From contig NZ_CP087196.1 in NCBI RefSeq assembly GCF_024749285.1, positions 248,001 to 312,000 of the forward strand: a stretch of 64,000 nucleotides of DNA, in the 5' to 3' direction. The translations under genes were made by a program, and so were the position numbers. A model generated the notes under the pieces. The model was not told the DNA's origin. It saw only the letters and a program-made list of their open reading frames with translations, and ran no database searches. Position 1 is the first letter of the stretch, and every line of letters starts with the position of its first letter. Source of the stretch: Pseudomonas sp. B21-015. Lineage in GTDB: Bacteria; Pseudomonadota; Gammaproteobacteria; Pseudomonadales; Pseudomonadaceae. Below, one piece after another: positions 46,038-55,716 of the stretch.

Positions 46038-46370
46038 ATGAGTTTGACCGAAGCCCGTTTCCACGACCTGGTCGATGCAACCCAGCAGTCGCTGGAGGAT
46101 ATTTTCGACGAAAGTGACCTGGATATCGATCTGGAGAGCTCGGCCGGTGTGCTCACCGTCAAGTTCGAAAACGGCAGCCAATTGATTTTCAGTCGGCAGG
46201 AGCCATTGCGACAGTTGTGGCTGGCGGCGGTGTCCGGTGGCTTCCACTTCGATTACGACGAAGAGAGCAAGCGCTGGATGTGCGACAAGAGCGACGAACA
46301 ACTGGGCGAGATGCTCGAGCGCATCGTCAAGCAGCAAGCCGACGTCGAACTCGATTTCGAAGGCCTGTGA
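46038..46370 (+). CDS. cyaY: Iron donor protein CyaY (bacterial frataxin)
   Basis: 110 residues. Acidic ridge in DIFDESDLDIDLESSAGVLT and the core LWLAAVSGGFHFDYDEESKR. Regulates iron-sulfur cluster assembly through IscS and binds iron. Divergent from the lysA operon, as usual in gammaproteobacteria. Confidence 0.95.
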   Translation: MSLTEARFHDLVDATQQSLEDIFDESDLDIDLESSAGVLTVKFENGSQLIFSRQEPLRQLWLAAVSGGFHFDYDEESKRWMCDKSDEQLGEMLERIVKQQADVELDFEGL

Positions 46371-46374
46371 AGTC

Positions 46375-46602
46375 ATGACCCAGCCTGCGCCCGTTCGCCC
46401 GCCCAAACCGCTCTATAGCAACGTCAGCCCGGCAGTGCCTTCGCCGTGCAGCGGTGTGTGTCGGTTGGATGAGCAGAAGGTTTGCCTCGGGTGTTTTCGG
46501 CATGTCGAAGATATTCGCGAATGGCGCTCGGCCGACGATGAGCGGCGGCGGGTAATCTGCGCGCAGGCCTCGAATCGCAAGACCACCGCCAATCCCTTGT
46601 AG
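46375..46602 (+). CDS. DUF1289 family cysteine-rich protein
   Basis: 75 residues with PSPCSGVCRLDEQKVCLGCF, R--EDIREW, the DUF1289 four-cysteine zinc or iron-sulfur motif. Starts 5 bases after cyaY, so it is probably cotranscribed. Its stop codon TAG is provided by the edge of an interspersed repeat (TAGGAGCTGCC), suggesting the repeat arrived at the 3' end and altered the last codons. Confidence 0.85.
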   Translation: MTQPAPVRPPKPLYSNVSPAVPSPCSGVCRLDEQKVCLGCFRHVEDIREWRSADDERRRVICAQASNRKTTANPL

Positions 46603-46691
46603 GAGCTGCCGAAGGCTGCGATCTTTTGGCGGCGCTGAAGATTGCCGAAGAGCAAGATCAAAAGATCGCAGCCTGCGGCAGCTCCTTGTAC
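46600..46691. repeat. Inverted pair of GTAGGAGCTGCCGAAGGC repeats
   Basis: One unit forward (TAGGAGCTGCCGAAGGCTGC, then GATCTTTTGG) and one reversed (GATCAAAAGATCGCAGCC, then GGCAGCTCC) around about 35 bases. Same family as 37298 and 58906. Confidence 0.9.
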
Positions 46692-46779
46692 AGGGTTCGC
46701 GCAGGCTGTCCGGTGGCGGCTTGTATATTTATTGAGCTGTGATAGTGTCCAGAGACGCCTCAACCCATCGAGGTTCGTG

Positions 46780-46816
46780 AAAACCCCGCCTTTTTCTGGC
46801 GGGGTTTTGCTTTTTT
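46780..46816 (+). terminator. Intrinsic terminator before rnk
   Basis: AAAACCCCGCC-TTTTTCT-GGCGGGGTTTT followed by GCTTTTTT. It ends the cyaY-DUF1289 transcript or acts as an attenuator 30 bases before the rnk start. Confidence 0.9.
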
Positions 46817-46845
46817 CGTGCAGAAGAAAGGAGTCTGCCCTGATC

Positions 46846-47256
46846 ATGACCGCACCTTCCATCACCCTTACCCGTCTGGACGTGCAACGTCTGGAGCGCC
46901 TGATCGACAGCCTGGATGACACGCTGCCGGGCGTTATCGCGCTGCAAACCGAACTGGATCGCGCCGATACCCTGGTCGGTCACGAAGATGTGCCTGCTGA
47001 TGTCGTGACCATGAATTCCAAAGTGCATTGCCGTGAAGAAAGCAGCGGCAAGGACTACCACCTGACGTTGGTTTACCCCAAGGACGCCAACGCCGACGAA
47101 GGCAGGATCTCCATTCTGGCGCCGGTCGGTAGCGCACTGCTGGGTCTCAAGGTCGGTCAGCACATTGACTGGCCTGCTCCGGGTGGCAAGACCCTGAAAC
47201 TGACCTTGCTGGAAGTCGAATCGCAGCCGGCCAATGGCGGCGACTTCCCGGAATAA
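46846..47256 (+). CDS. rnk: Nucleoside diphosphate kinase regulator
   Basis: 136 residues. N-terminal coiled-coil-like helix pair (RLDVQRLERLIDSLDD) and a GreA/GreB C-terminal-like FKBP domain (GRISILAPVGSALLGLKVGQ; IDWPAPGGKTLKLTLLEVES). Rnk binds RNA polymerase and influences nucleotide pools and alginate regulation in P. aeruginosa. AAGGAG precedes the ATG. Convergent with cyaA, 6 bases apart. Confidence 0.93.
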   Translation: MTAPSITLTRLDVQRLERLIDSLDDTLPGVIALQTELDRADTLVGHEDVPADVVTMNSKVHCREESSGKDYHLTLVYPKDANADEGRISILAPVGSALLGLKVGQHIDWPAPGGKTLKLTLLEVESQPANGGDFPE

Positions 47257-47262
47257 CCCCCC

Positions 47263-50112
47263 TCAGACCTGCTCGAGCGCCTCGTTCAATGCGTTCTCCA
47301 GGTCGGCCTTGTAACGCAGATACAGCTGGCTTGAACTCTGACCATCACCGAGCAAGCCCGACAGGTCCAGGTCGGTGATGTAGCAGCGATAGCGTTCGGT
47401 CTCGCGGCGCTGCTCGACGATTTCCCGGGCGACCACGCTGAACAGTTGGTCGCCATGTTCCAGCTCTGAAAATTCCCGCTGATTGCAATACAACGTGACC
47501 TGCACCTGTCCCGGTGCGGCTTTGCCGACGATCGCCTGCACGTCGTAGAACGGTTTGTTGACCGGGGTTTGCGGTGCCGGCCGGGCTTCGACCCGACGCG
47601 CCCGCGCGGTACCCGAAGGCAACAATTGGTAATACAAAGTGTCCAGGCTCAGTGGTTGGGCGGCGTCCATCGGCAGCAAGGCGTCGCGCCGGTACTGGAT
47701 CGATTGCAGGAAACGTTGCAGCGGCACCAGCAGGCTTTGCTCGTCGTGATAGGGCAAGCGCTGCTGCCACAGGGCATTGAATTCATCCAGTACGTACAAA
47801 TCAGCCTGGTGTTCGTTGTTGATTCGGTAGAACACCTGAACGCAGTCGGGTTGCCCCATGGGCAGGATCAGCGCCAGATCGTGGTCTTCCAGCGCCATCG
47901 GGTCCAGATGCAGGGGGCTGTAGCTCGCCAGTTCTTCGCTGAGGTAGGCAAGCAGCGCCGGCAGCGTGGCGAGGGCAACGTGATTGATCTGGCCGGGCAC
48001 CAGCTCCAGCACGTGGTAATGCTGCTGGACCTGAATCAGGTAACGATGATTGAGTTTGCTCAGCAGCAGGTTCTGCGCGGTGTCGAGGATTTCTTCAACC
48101 CGTCGGGCGATGAATTGCGCGCGGTTGTGGCAGAAGCAACGCACCCGCAACTTGGGCTGCTCTGGCCCGCTTGGCAGGTTGTTGAGGTAATCGCGCAGGC
48201 AGTCGAGCAGAGCGTGGGGGCCGCCAAAGCGGCTGACCAGCACCTCATTCCAACTATTGAGCGTGACCTGATCCAGGGTCAGCACCAGGTTTTCCCGCAC
48301 GCCGGCGTAGCTCAGGGAATCGGTGCGCTCGGTAGTCATCAGGATATTCAGGTCGCGATGGTGCTTGAGCGGATCGATGCCGACGTTCACCAGAATCAGT
48401 ACTTCGCTCGGCACGCTGGCGCGCAGCAAAGGCTCCTCGGCGACGGTGGTCAGGGGCAGGGCGATGCTTTGTTGCAGGCTGCCGAGCAAGTTGAACAGTT
48501 CGAACTCGCTCAAGTCGCTGGTGCCGGGGTGCAGGGCCAGGCGGGTGCTGCTGTCGATCACGCCATTGCGGTGGCACCAGGTGAGCAGCTCCAGTAACTG
48601 ACGGCTGCGCTTGATGGGCGCGAAATGCTCCCACTCGTGGGCGGCCAGGCTGCCGTTGTACAAACCCCATTGGGTTTGTCCCGGTTCTCTCTTGTTCGGG
48701 GCTTGCACCAGCGTCAGGGTGTCTTCGGCGAGATCGGGGGCGATGCCCGGGTTGATGAATTCGACCTTGTCGGCCTTGCGTTCGAAGGCCGCGTACAACC
48801 GCCGGCCCAGCACATTGAGGTCGCGTTTGTTGATCAGGCTGACGGTCTGTTCGTTGCGGGCAAACTGCGTCAGGAAGCGGTAGCTGTAATTCAGCTCGCT
48901 GACCAGGGCCCGCCGTTCGGCGCTGACCTGGCGGACTTTCCACTGGCTGCGGCTGTCGAGCAATGCCAACTGACGCTGATCCCAATGCCATTCGTGGGCC
49001 AGGCGTTCGAGCAGCGAACGCTGCCAGCTCTGGGTGCGTCCGCTGCTGCCGGTGAGCTTGCGATTGACCTTCAGGTACAGCGCGCGGCGTACCAGCTCCA
49101 GCCGTTCCGGTTCGCCCCGGGCCGTGAGGTATTCCTCGATGCGCCGGTAAACCACCATGTACGGGTCCAGCTCATCGAGGTCCAGTTGATTGGCAAACAC
49201 GGCCTGCTTGAAACGCAGGCTCAGGCAGTGGACCTTGGGGTGTTCGCTGGCGTAAACCTCGGTCAGCAGCAGTTTGAGCACCGATTTGTACGGTGACTCA
49301 ATGCCTTTGAATAACTGCCAGAGCCCGGCACCAACGAATTCCCCGGGCGGGATGTACGCCAGATGCCCCAGGTCCAGGGTTTCGTCGGCACGGATGAAAC
49401 GCTTGGAAAGCAGCGTATGGGTGTAACGGTCATACGCCGCCTCTTCGTAAACCGGCACCAGCCACCAGATGGGTGTGCGCCCGGCCAGCCAGATTGCGGT
49501 GCGGTAGAACTCGTCCAGCAGCAGATAGTGCTGGGTGGTGCCGCAGTCTTCCGAACTCAATTGCGTATCGCGTTCGCCGAGCACGAAGCGGGCCGGGTCG
49601 ATCAGGAAGAAATGCGCCTCGGCGCCCTGGCTGGCGGCCCATATCTCAAGCAACTGGCATTTCTTGCGCAGCTCAGCAAGCTCGCTTTCGCTCAAGTCCG
49701 GCCCGTGGCAGACCCATACATCCATGTCGCTCTGGTCAGCCTGGGCCAGAGTGCCGAGGCTGCCCATCAGGAACAGGCCGTGAATCGGTCGCGGCGGATT
49801 GCTGCCGTGGCGTGGCTTGTAGGAAAACGAGCGGGTCAGGCGTTGGGCTTCGGCGAGGGTGTTGGTGTCGGGTTCGTAATTCGACAACCCGGCTGGGGTG
49901 CTACCCGAAACGTAACCCGGCAATAGCGGATGATTGACGTGGAAAAACAGCGGCAACAAGGTCAGAACCGCTTGCTGGCGGGTCGACAACCCTTCCATGG
50001 CACGGGCCATGCGGCCCTCGTTGAGCTTCAGAAAACGGGCGCGCAGCTGGCTGAGAACCTTGCGGTCGATTCCCTCGTCCAGATCGGGGCGGATTTCATG
50101 GGTGCGGGTCAT
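47263..50112 (-). CDS. cyaA: Class I adenylate cyclase
   Basis: 949 residues, the enterobacterial-type class I enzyme making cAMP. N-terminal catalytic nucleotidyltransferase motif GLFLMGSLGTLAQADQSDMDVW (G-S plus D-x-D) at about 110-135, a basic KCQLLEIWAASQGAEAHFFL segment and a long C-terminal regulatory region. Pseudomonads use cAMP-Vfr mainly for virulence and motility rather than catabolite control. Stands alone on the minus strand. Confidence 0.95.
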   Translation of the reverse strand: MTRTHEIRPDLDEGIDRKVLSQLRARFLKLNEGRMARAMEGLSTRQQAVLTLLPLFFHVNHPLLPGYVSGSTPAGLSNYEPDTNTLAEAQRLTRSFSYKPRHGSNPPRPIHGLFLMGSLGTLAQADQSDMDVWVCHGPDLSESELAELRKKCQLLEIWAASQGAEAHFFLIDPARFVLGERDTQLSSEDCGTTQHYLLLDEFYRTAIWLAGRTPIWWLVPVYEEAAYDRYTHTLLSKRFIRADETLDLGHLAYIPPGEFVGAGLWQLFKGIESPYKSVLKLLLTEVYASEHPKVHCLSLRFKQAVFANQLDLDELDPYMVVYRRIEEYLTARGEPERLELVRRALYLKVNRKLTGSSGRTQSWQRSLLERLAHEWHWDQRQLALLDSRSQWKVRQVSAERRALVSELNYSYRFLTQFARNEQTVSLINKRDLNVLGRRLYAAFERKADKVEFINPGIAPDLAEDTLTLVQAPNKREPGQTQWGLYNGSLAAHEWEHFAPIKRSRQLLELLTWCHRNGVIDSSTRLALHPGTSDLSEFELFNLLGSLQQSIALPLTTVAEEPLLRASVPSEVLILVNVGIDPLKHHRDLNILMTTERTDSLSYAGVRENLVLTLDQVTLNSWNEVLVSRFGGPHALLDCLRDYLNNLPSGPEQPKLRVRCFCHNRAQFIARRVEEILDTAQNLLLSKLNHRYLIQVQQHYHVLELVPGQINHVALATLPALLAYLSEELASYSPLHLDPMALEDHDLALILPMGQPDCVQVFYRINNEHQADLYVLDEFNALWQQRLPYHDEQSLLVPLQRFLQSIQYRRDALLPMDAAQPLSLDTLYYQLLPSGTARARRVEARPAPQTPVNKPFYDVQAIVGKAAPGQVQVTLYCNQREFSELEHGDQLFSVVAREIVEQRRETERYRCYITDLDLSGLLGDGQSSSQLYLRYKADLENALNEALEQV

Positions 50113-50319
50113 GTCAGCTCAATCCGGCTCGCGGGGCTCGGACGTGGGAGGGCTCAGGATGAGGGGCAGTTTAGCGCCTCGGCCCCGGGACTTTTAAGCT
50201 GATTTTGTTTTTCTGGCGTCAGATTTTTATCGTTTGGCGACGGCAGATAACAGGGCCGGTAATCAAGTGAGCCCGCGGAAATCCCGTGACAGAGGTTTCC
50301 GTGGGCAATGCAGTGGTAC

Positions 50320-50565
50320 TCAGGCAGTTTCCCGCACGGACAGAATGGTTAGAACGGTTTGCACGTTTTGTGCAGCGTCACGACCCAGGCTGGTCAGGTA
50401 ACCGCCATCGGGTTGGGTGATCAATTCTTTGTCGAACAGTCTTTGGGCGGCGGCAATGGCTTTCGGGGCAGCGGTCTGATGAATTTTCAAACCTTCCTGG
50501 GAACTGTCCAGGTTGAAGAGTGCGAGGATTTCCAGTTCGGCAACCAGCTCAGGGGTAAGCGACAT
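50320..50565 (-). CDS. TIGR02647 family small protein
   Basis: 81 residues, MSLTPELVAELEILALFNLD, then AAPKAIAAAQRLFDKELITQ and PDGGYLTSLGRDAAQNVQTV, a winged-helix-like conserved protein family of pseudomonads with no known function. AAGGAC-type ribosome site upstream (reverse strand GAGTCC/TTATGTC context is weak). Confidence 0.85.
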   Translation of the reverse strand: MSLTPELVAELEILALFNLDSSQEGLKIHQTAAPKAIAAAQRLFDKELITQPDGGYLTSLGRDAAQNVQTVLTILSVRETA

Positions 50566-50720
50566 AAGGACTCCAGACTTTCTAGGAATTGGACGACAGC
50601 GCCCCTAAGGTGATCCCACACGCGCAGCATGTCCAGTGCTCGTAACAGGGTTTTTCGCCTCGGGGGCGGTTTCCAGTGTAGTCAGGGTCTGGGGGAAGGC
50701 GGCACTGAATGGGTGACAAT

Positions 50721-50813
50721 CTGTGTGGGAGCGGGCTTGCTCGCGAAAGCGGCGTGTCAGCCAACATCAATGCTGGATGTGACGGCCTATTCGCGAGCAA
50801 GCCCGCTCCCCCA
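50721..50813. repeat. REP pair
   Basis: Inverted GGGAGCGGGCTTGCTCGCGA units about 40 bases apart in the 273-base gap between two leftward genes. No other feature seen in the gap. Confidence 0.94.
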
Positions 50814-50838
50814 GTTATTGCGCCAGGCAATCGCTTGT

Positions 50839-51123
50839 TTATTGTTTTTCCGGCGGCAACTCTGGCAGCGCGCGCAGCGCCGCTTCATACCATTGGGTGT
50901 TGAACGCGCGGTCTTCTTCGAGGATCGCGTCGATTTCCACCGCCAGCACGTGGGCCATCAGGTTGAGGATTTCTTCACGCTCGTAACCCACCAGGGTCAG
51001 CTTGTTGAAGGTCGCCTTGGCCGCTGGCGGGTTATCGCTTTCGATCTGGTTCTCGATCGCTTCGATCAGCGTCGTTTCGGCGAACGCTTCTTCGTCGTTG
51101 TCGATGTCGTTTGGCTCGCTCAT
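50839..51123 (-). CDS. Conserved hypothetical acidic protein (94 aa)
   Basis: MSEPNDIDNDEEAFAETTLI, then IENQIESDNPPAAKATFNKL and TLVGYEREEILNLMAHVLAV, all helical; it resembles a small family widespread in Pseudomonas next to argH. No catalytic motif. ATG at 51123 preferred: GAGGAGCCTGCC lies just upstream. Confidence 0.8.
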   Translation of the reverse strand: MSEPNDIDNDEEAFAETTLIEAIENQIESDNPPAAKATFNKLTLVGYEREEILNLMAHVLAVEIDAILEEDRAFNTQWYEAALRALPELPPEKQ

Positions 51124-51248
51124 GGCAGGCTCCTCAAGGAAAGGCGGCCAGTTTACCTGCATTCAGCGCTGTGATGCTGCTGGCAAGAAGTGCCCGGGCG
51201 TTCTATAACTGGCGTTGCCAACCCCCTGCACGGCCTGGAGGCTATGTA

Positions 51249-51908
51249 ATGCTCAAGCTTTATGGATTTTGCGTCAGCAACTACTACAACATGGTCAAGC
51301 TGGCGTTGCTGGAGAAGGGACTGCCGTTTGAAGAAGTGCCGTTTTACCCAAGCGCAACCCCCGAGGCGCTGGCTATCAGCCCACGTGGAAAGGTTCCGGT
51401 GCTGGGCGTCGAACAAGGTTTCATCAACGAAACCAGCGTGATTCTCGAGTACCTCGAACAGAGTCAGAAAGGCACGCCGCTGCTGTCCAGCGAGCCCTTC
51501 GAGCGAGCGCAGGCGCTGGCTTTGGCCAAGGAAGTCGAGTTGTACATCGAACTGCCGGCGCGCGCCTGCTACCCCGAAGCATTTTTCGGCATGTCTGTGC
51601 CGGAGGCGATCAAGGACAAGACCAAGGCCGAGCTGCTGCTGGGGTTCGCCTCGCTGGGCAGGCACGGCAAGTTCGCCCCTTACGTAGCGGGCGACAGTCT
51701 CAGCATTGCGGATTTGTATTTCCTGTACAGCGTGCCGATGGCCTGTGCCGTGGCGCAGAAGCTGTTCGATATTGATCTGCTGGCCGAGATGCCAGCGGCC
51801 AGGGCGCTGCTGGAGCGTCTGGGGCAGAACCCGCATGTACAGCGGATCGCAAAGGACAAGGACGCGGCGATGCCAGCGTTCCTGGAGATGATCGCGTCGA
51901 AGAAGTAA
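51249..51908 (+). CDS. Glutathione S-transferase family protein
   Basis: 219 residues. N-terminal thioredoxin-like domain (MLKLYGFCVSNYYNMVKLAL; PRGKVPVLGVEQGFINETSV with the cis-Pro and Glu-Thr-Ser GSH-binding motif) and all-helical C-terminal domain (VAGDSLSIADLYFLYSVPM). The Ser/Tyr/Cys usually at the start of the first helix is S10-N-Y-Y here. Conjugates or reduces electrophiles with glutathione; substrate unknown. A two-codon ATG-TAA precedes the start. Confidence 0.9.
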   Translation: MLKLYGFCVSNYYNMVKLALLEKGLPFEEVPFYPSATPEALAISPRGKVPVLGVEQGFINETSVILEYLEQSQKGTPLLSSEPFERAQALALAKEVELYIELPARACYPEAFFGMSVPEAIKDKTKAELLLGFASLGRHGKFAPYVAGDSLSIADLYFLYSVPMACAVAQKLFDIDLLAEMPAARALLERLGQNPHVQRIAKDKDAAMPAFLEMIASKK

Positions 51909-51929
51909 GTTTGTAGTGCTCTGAAGTCA

Positions 51930-52023
51930 GTCATCGCGGGCAAGCCCGCTCCCACAAGGATCTCCGGCCAGCCAAAATCTATGGCAGACAGGGAAACCTG
52001 TGGGGGCGGGTTTGCTCGCGAAG
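51930..52023. repeat. REP pair
   Basis: Inverted units (CATCGCGGGCAAGCCCGCTC and GGGGGCGGGTTTGCTCGCGA) between convergent GST and argH genes; the right unit is more diverged. Confidence 0.9.
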
Positions 52024-52034
52024 CTCTTGGCGAT

Positions 52035-53429
52035 TTAGCGGCTGGCGAGCAGCGCCTGACCGCGAGCAACAGCCTTCTTGACCTGCGCCGGCGCAGTCCC
52101 GCCGATATGGTCACGGGCATTCACCGAACCTTCCAGGGTCAGCACGGCAAACACGTCCTGCTCGATCTGGTCGCTGAATTTGCGCAGTTCTTCCAGGCTC
52201 ATTTCCGCCAGGTCCTTGCCGCTTTCCACGCCGTACTTCACCGCGTGGCCAACGATCTCGTGGCAGTCACGGAACGGCAGCCCGCGGCGTACCAGGTAGT
52301 CGGCCAGGTCGGTGGCCGTGGAGAAACCGCGCAGGGCCGCTTCGCGCATCATGGCGTGCTTGGGCTTGATCGCCGGGATCATGTCGGCAAAGGCCCGCAG
52401 CGAGTCGCGCAAAGTGTCGGCGGCGTCAAACAGCGGTTCCTTGTCTTCCTGGTTGTCCTTGTTGTAGGCCAGGGGCTGGCCTTTCATCAGGGTCAGCAGG
52501 CCCATCAGTGCGCCGAACACCCGGCCAGTCTTGCCGCGAACCAGCTCCGGCACGTCCGGGTTTTTCTTTTGCGGCATGATCGAACTGCCGGTGCAGAAAC
52601 GGTCCGGCAGATCGATGAACTGGAACTGCGCGCTGGTCCACAGCACCAGCTCTTCGGAGAACCGCGACAAGTGCATCATCGCGATGCTGGCGGCCGAGCA
52701 GAACTCGATGGCGAAGTCGCGATCGGACACGTTGTCCAGGGAGTTGCCGCCGACAGCGTCGAATCCCAGCAGTTGCGCGGTGTATTCGCGGTCGATCGGG
52801 TAGGTGGTACCGGCCAGTGCGGCGCTGCCCAGCGGCATGCGGTTGGTGCGCTTGCGGCAGTCCACCAGACGCTCGTAGTCGCGGCTGAGCATTTCGAACC
52901 AGGCCAGCATGTGGTGTCCGAAGGTCACCGGCTGTGCGGTTTGCAGGTGCGTGAAGCCTGGCATGATACTGCCGGCTTCGCGCTCGGCCTGCTCCAGCAA
53001 GCCTTGTTGCAGGCGGGTGATTTCGCCGAGGATCAGGTCGATCTCGTCACGCAGCCACAGGCGGATGTCGGTGGCGACCTGGTCGTTACGGCTGCGGCCG
53101 GTGTGCAGTTTTTTACCGGTCACGCCGATGCGGTCGGTCAGACGCGCCTCGATGTTCATGTGCACGTCTTCGAGGTCGATGCGCCAGTCGAACTGGCCGG
53201 CCTCGATTTCACCCTGGATGGTCTTGAGGCCATCGATGATGCTGTCGCGCTCGGCATCGGTCAGCACGCCGACCTTGGCCAGCATGGTGGCGTGGGCGAT
53301 CGAGCCCATGATGTCGTGGCGATACAGGCGCTGGTCGAAGGTGACGGAGGCGGTGAAGCGGGCGACGAAGGCGTCGACGGGTTCACTGAAGCGGCCGCCC
53401 CAGGACTGATTGGTCTTGTCAGTGCTCAT
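52035..53429 (-). CDS. argH: Argininosuccinate lyase
   Basis: 464 residues, fumarase/aspartase superfamily, last step of arginine synthesis. Signature [20 protein letters not shown] with the catalytic Ser, plus [20 protein letters not shown] and [20 protein letters not shown] (His-containing). ATG at 53429 gives [17 protein letters not shown], the usual start. Divergent from the algZ-algR-hemC locus, as elsewhere in Pseudomonas. Confidence 0.96.
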   Translation of the reverse strand: MSTDKTNQSWGGRFSEPVDAFVARFTASVTFDQRLYRHDIMGSIAHATMLAKVGVLTDAERDSIIDGLKTIQGEIEAGQFDWRIDLEDVHMNIEARLTDRIGVTGKKLHTGRSRNDQVATDIRLWLRDEIDLILGEITRLQQGLLEQAEREAGSIMPGFTHLQTAQPVTFGHHMLAWFEMLSRDYERLVDCRKRTNRMPLGSAALAGTTYPIDREYTAQLLGFDAVGGNSLDNVSDRDFAIEFCSAASIAMMHLSRFSEELVLWTSAQFQFIDLPDRFCTGSSIMPQKKNPDVPELVRGKTGRVFGALMGLLTLMKGQPLAYNKDNQEDKEPLFDAADTLRDSLRAFADMIPAIKPKHAMMREAALRGFSTATDLADYLVRRGLPFRDCHEIVGHAVKYGVESGKDLAEMSLEELRKFSDQIEQDVFAVLTLEGSVNARDHIGGTAPAQVKKAVARGQALLASR

Positions 53430-53689
53430 GAATTCGCTCGTATCGGCTTGAAGAAAGATGGCGTGGAACGCTGAGGCGGATAATAACAGGGTTGCCAATC
53501 CTGTCGCTGACACTGGTCGACACGTTTTTTTCTCATGGCGTGACCCATACTCGAAGCAAGCGATGCGCAAATTGCGCAACGATATTTCTCATTTGAGCAA
53601 TATCGTCCCGGCAACCGTCTACAGTTGGACAGTAGGATCAGCGCACTTCTCGATGCTGCAGCTGACTATATAGAGAAGAGGGGTGTTCA

Positions 53690-53895
53690 TATTGTGTATC
53701 AGCAAACCCTACGGCGATGCCTCGCCAATGCGGGCCTGGGCCGCTAGTCACCCGGCAGATGAAAATTTAGCCGGCGGTCTCGCGGCACTTTTTGGCCCTC
53801 GCGCTAGTCTTAGCGTGGATCGCGGTGACGGACGTCACTTCACCTGTCTACGCTATCTTTGTGCGAGACTCACGCAGGAATCCAGCGCAATATGA
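53690..53895 (+). pseudogene. algZ: Decayed 3' end of the AlgR-partner histidine kinase gene
   Basis: In frame with the final TGA (53893-53895) lies LAALFGPRASLSVDRGDG, then RHFTCLRYLCARLTQESSAI, typical of the C-terminal end of AlgZ/FimS and related LytS-type kinases. Just upstream the frame appears shifted: CAGATG at 53756 in another frame followed by AAAATTTA would read QM...EN if about 7 bases were restored. There is no room for the kinase (about 350 codons) in the 462 bases between argH and algR. The stop overlaps the algR start by ATGA, as in an operon. No other gene is seen in this gap. Confidence 0.75.
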
Positions 53896-54638
53896 ATGTC
53901 CTGATCGTTGATGACGAACCCTTGGCCCGCGAGCGCCTGAGCCGAATGATCGGCGAACTCGAGGGATACAACGTCCTGGAGCCCAGCGCTACGAATGGCG
54001 AAGAGGCGTTGGCACTGATCGACAGCCACAAGCCGGATATCGTACTGCTCGATATTCGCATGCCGGGCCTCGATGGCCTGCAAGTGGCGGCACGATTGTG
54101 CGAACGTGAAACCCCGCCCTCCGTGGTGTTTTGCACAGGGCCCGATGAATTTGCCGTGGAAGCCCTACAGGCCAGCGCCGTGGGCTATCTGGTGAAGCCA
54201 GTGCGCACAGAACAGTTGCACGAAGCATTGAAGAAAGCCGAGCGTCCCAATCGCGTCCAGCTCGCGGCCTTGACTCGCCCGGCGGCCGAAACCGGCAACG
54301 GTCCGCGCAGTCACATCAGCGCCCGTACCCGTAAAGGCATCGAGTTGATCCCGTTGGGGCAGGTGGTCTACTTCATCGCCGACCACAAGTACGTGACCTT
54401 GCGCCATGAAGGCGGTGAAGTGCTGCTCGACGAGCCGCTCAAGGCCCTCGAAGACGAATTTGGCGACCGTTTCGTGCGGATCCACCGCAATGCACTGGTT
54501 GCCCGCGAACGCATCGAACGGCTGCAACGCACCCCCCTGGGACATTTCCAGCTGTTTCTCAAAGGCCTGAACGGCGACGCCTTGATCGTCAGCCGACGTC
54601 ATGTGGCCGGCGTGCGCAAAATGATGCAACAACTGTAA
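53892..54638 (+). CDS. algR: LytTR-type response regulator AlgR
   Basis: 248 residues, the AlgR length. Receiver domain with D7/D8 (IVDDEP), phospho-acceptor D54 in VLLDIRMPG and K in LVKPV; LytTR DNA-binding domain from about 145 (ARTRKGIELIPLGQVVYFIA; DRFVRIHRNALVARERIERL). AlgR controls alginate, type IV pili and other surface traits. Start ATG at 53892 overlaps the remnant kinase stop. Its kinase partner is degraded here, so it may act unphosphorylated or be driven by another kinase. Confidence 0.95.
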   Translation: MNVLIVDDEPLARERLSRMIGELEGYNVLEPSATNGEEALALIDSHKPDIVLLDIRMPGLDGLQVAARLCERETPPSVVFCTGPDEFAVEALQASAVGYLVKPVRTEQLHEALKKAERPNRVQLAALTRPAAETGNGPRSHISARTRKGIELIPLGQVVYFIADHKYVTLRHEGGEVLLDEPLKALEDEFGDRFVRIHRNALVARERIERLQRTPLGHFQLFLKGLNGDALIVSRRHVAGVRKMMQQL

Positions 54639-54774
54639 TCCGCCATTCGGGGCGGATTTCTACCCTGTTTCTGGGCATTGAAGGCCAGGGAGGCCATGCA
54701 GTTTCTGATACAAGTCAAAGTGGATTTGGCTGAGCTGTTATTATCCGCCGTATCTATTCAGTACGGATTGATCC

Positions 54775-55716
54775 ATGTCCTCTCGCGAAATCCGCATCGC
54801 CACCCGCAAAAGTGCTCTCGCCCTGTGGCAGGCCGAATACGTCAAGGCTCGTCTGGAACAGGCCCATCCGGGTCTGCTCGTGACGCTGGTGCCCATGGTC
54901 AGTCGCGGCGACAAGCTGCTCGATTCGCCTCTGTCGAAAATCGGCGGCAAGGGCCTGTTCGTCAAAGAACTGGAAACCGCGCTGCTGGAAAACGAAGCCG
55001 ACATCGCCGTGCATTCCATGAAAGACGTGCCGATGGACTTCCCCGAAGGCCTCGGTCTGTTCTGCATCTGCGAGCGCGAAGACCCGCGCGATGCGTTCGT
55101 TTCCAACACTTACTCCAGCCTGGATGAGTTGCCGCCGGGCAGCATTGTCGGGACCTCCAGCCTGCGCCGCCAGGCGCAACTGTTGACCCGTCGCCCGGAC
55201 CTGGAAATCCGCTTCCTGCGCGGCAACGTCAACACTCGCCTGGCCAAGCTCGATGCCGGCGAATACGACGCCATCATCCTCGCCGCGGCGGGTTTGATTC
55301 GCCTGGGCTTCGAAGACCGCATCACGTCAGCCATCCGTGTCGAAGACAGTCTGCCGGCCGGTGGCCAGGGCGCGGTCGGTATCGAGTGCCGCAGCGTCGA
55401 TACTGAAATCCACGCGCTGCTGGCGCCGCTGCATCATCAGGACACCGCCACCCGCGTGACCGCCGAACGTGCACTCAACAAGCATCTGAATGGCGGCTGC
55501 CAGGTACCGATCGCTTGCTACGCGGTGCTTGAAGGTGAGCAGATCTGGTTGCGTGGTTTGGTGGGCGATCCGAGCGGTGGCCTGTTGCTCAGTGCCGAGG
55601 CTCGTGCACCACGGGTTGATGCCGAGGCCTTGGGCGTTAAAGTGGCTGAAGACCTGCTGAGTCAGGGCGCCGACGAGATTCTGAAAGCAATCTATGGCGA
55701 GGCAGGGCACGAGTGA
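54775..55716 (+). CDS. hemC: Porphobilinogen deaminase (hydroxymethylbilane synthase)
   Basis: 313 residues. Assembles four porphobilinogens. Dipyrromethane cofactor Cys in [14 protein letters not shown], substrate loop [16 protein letters not shown] and [19 protein letters not shown] region ([20 protein letters not shown]). Overlaps hemD by 4 bases (GTGA). Confidence 0.96.
   Translation: MSSREIRIATRKSALALWQAEYVKARLEQAHPGLLVTLVPMVSRGDKLLDSPLSKIGGKGLFVKELETALLENEADIAVHSMKDVPMDFPEGLGLFCICEREDPRDAFVSNTYSSLDELPPGSIVGTSSLRRQAQLLTRRPDLEIRFLRGNVNTRLAKLDAGEYDAIILAAAGLIRLGFEDRITSAIRVEDSLPAGGQGAVGIECRSVDTEIHALLAPLHHQDTATRVTAERALNKHLNGGCQVPIACYAVLEGEQIWLRGLVGDPSGGLLLSAEARAPRVDAEALGVKVAEDLLSQGADEILKAIYGEAGHE

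Noticed and set aside
53458..53673. 71-codon frame between argH and the algZ remnant
   Set aside because: No similarity to a kinase N-terminus or other protein and no ribosome site; treated as intergenic.
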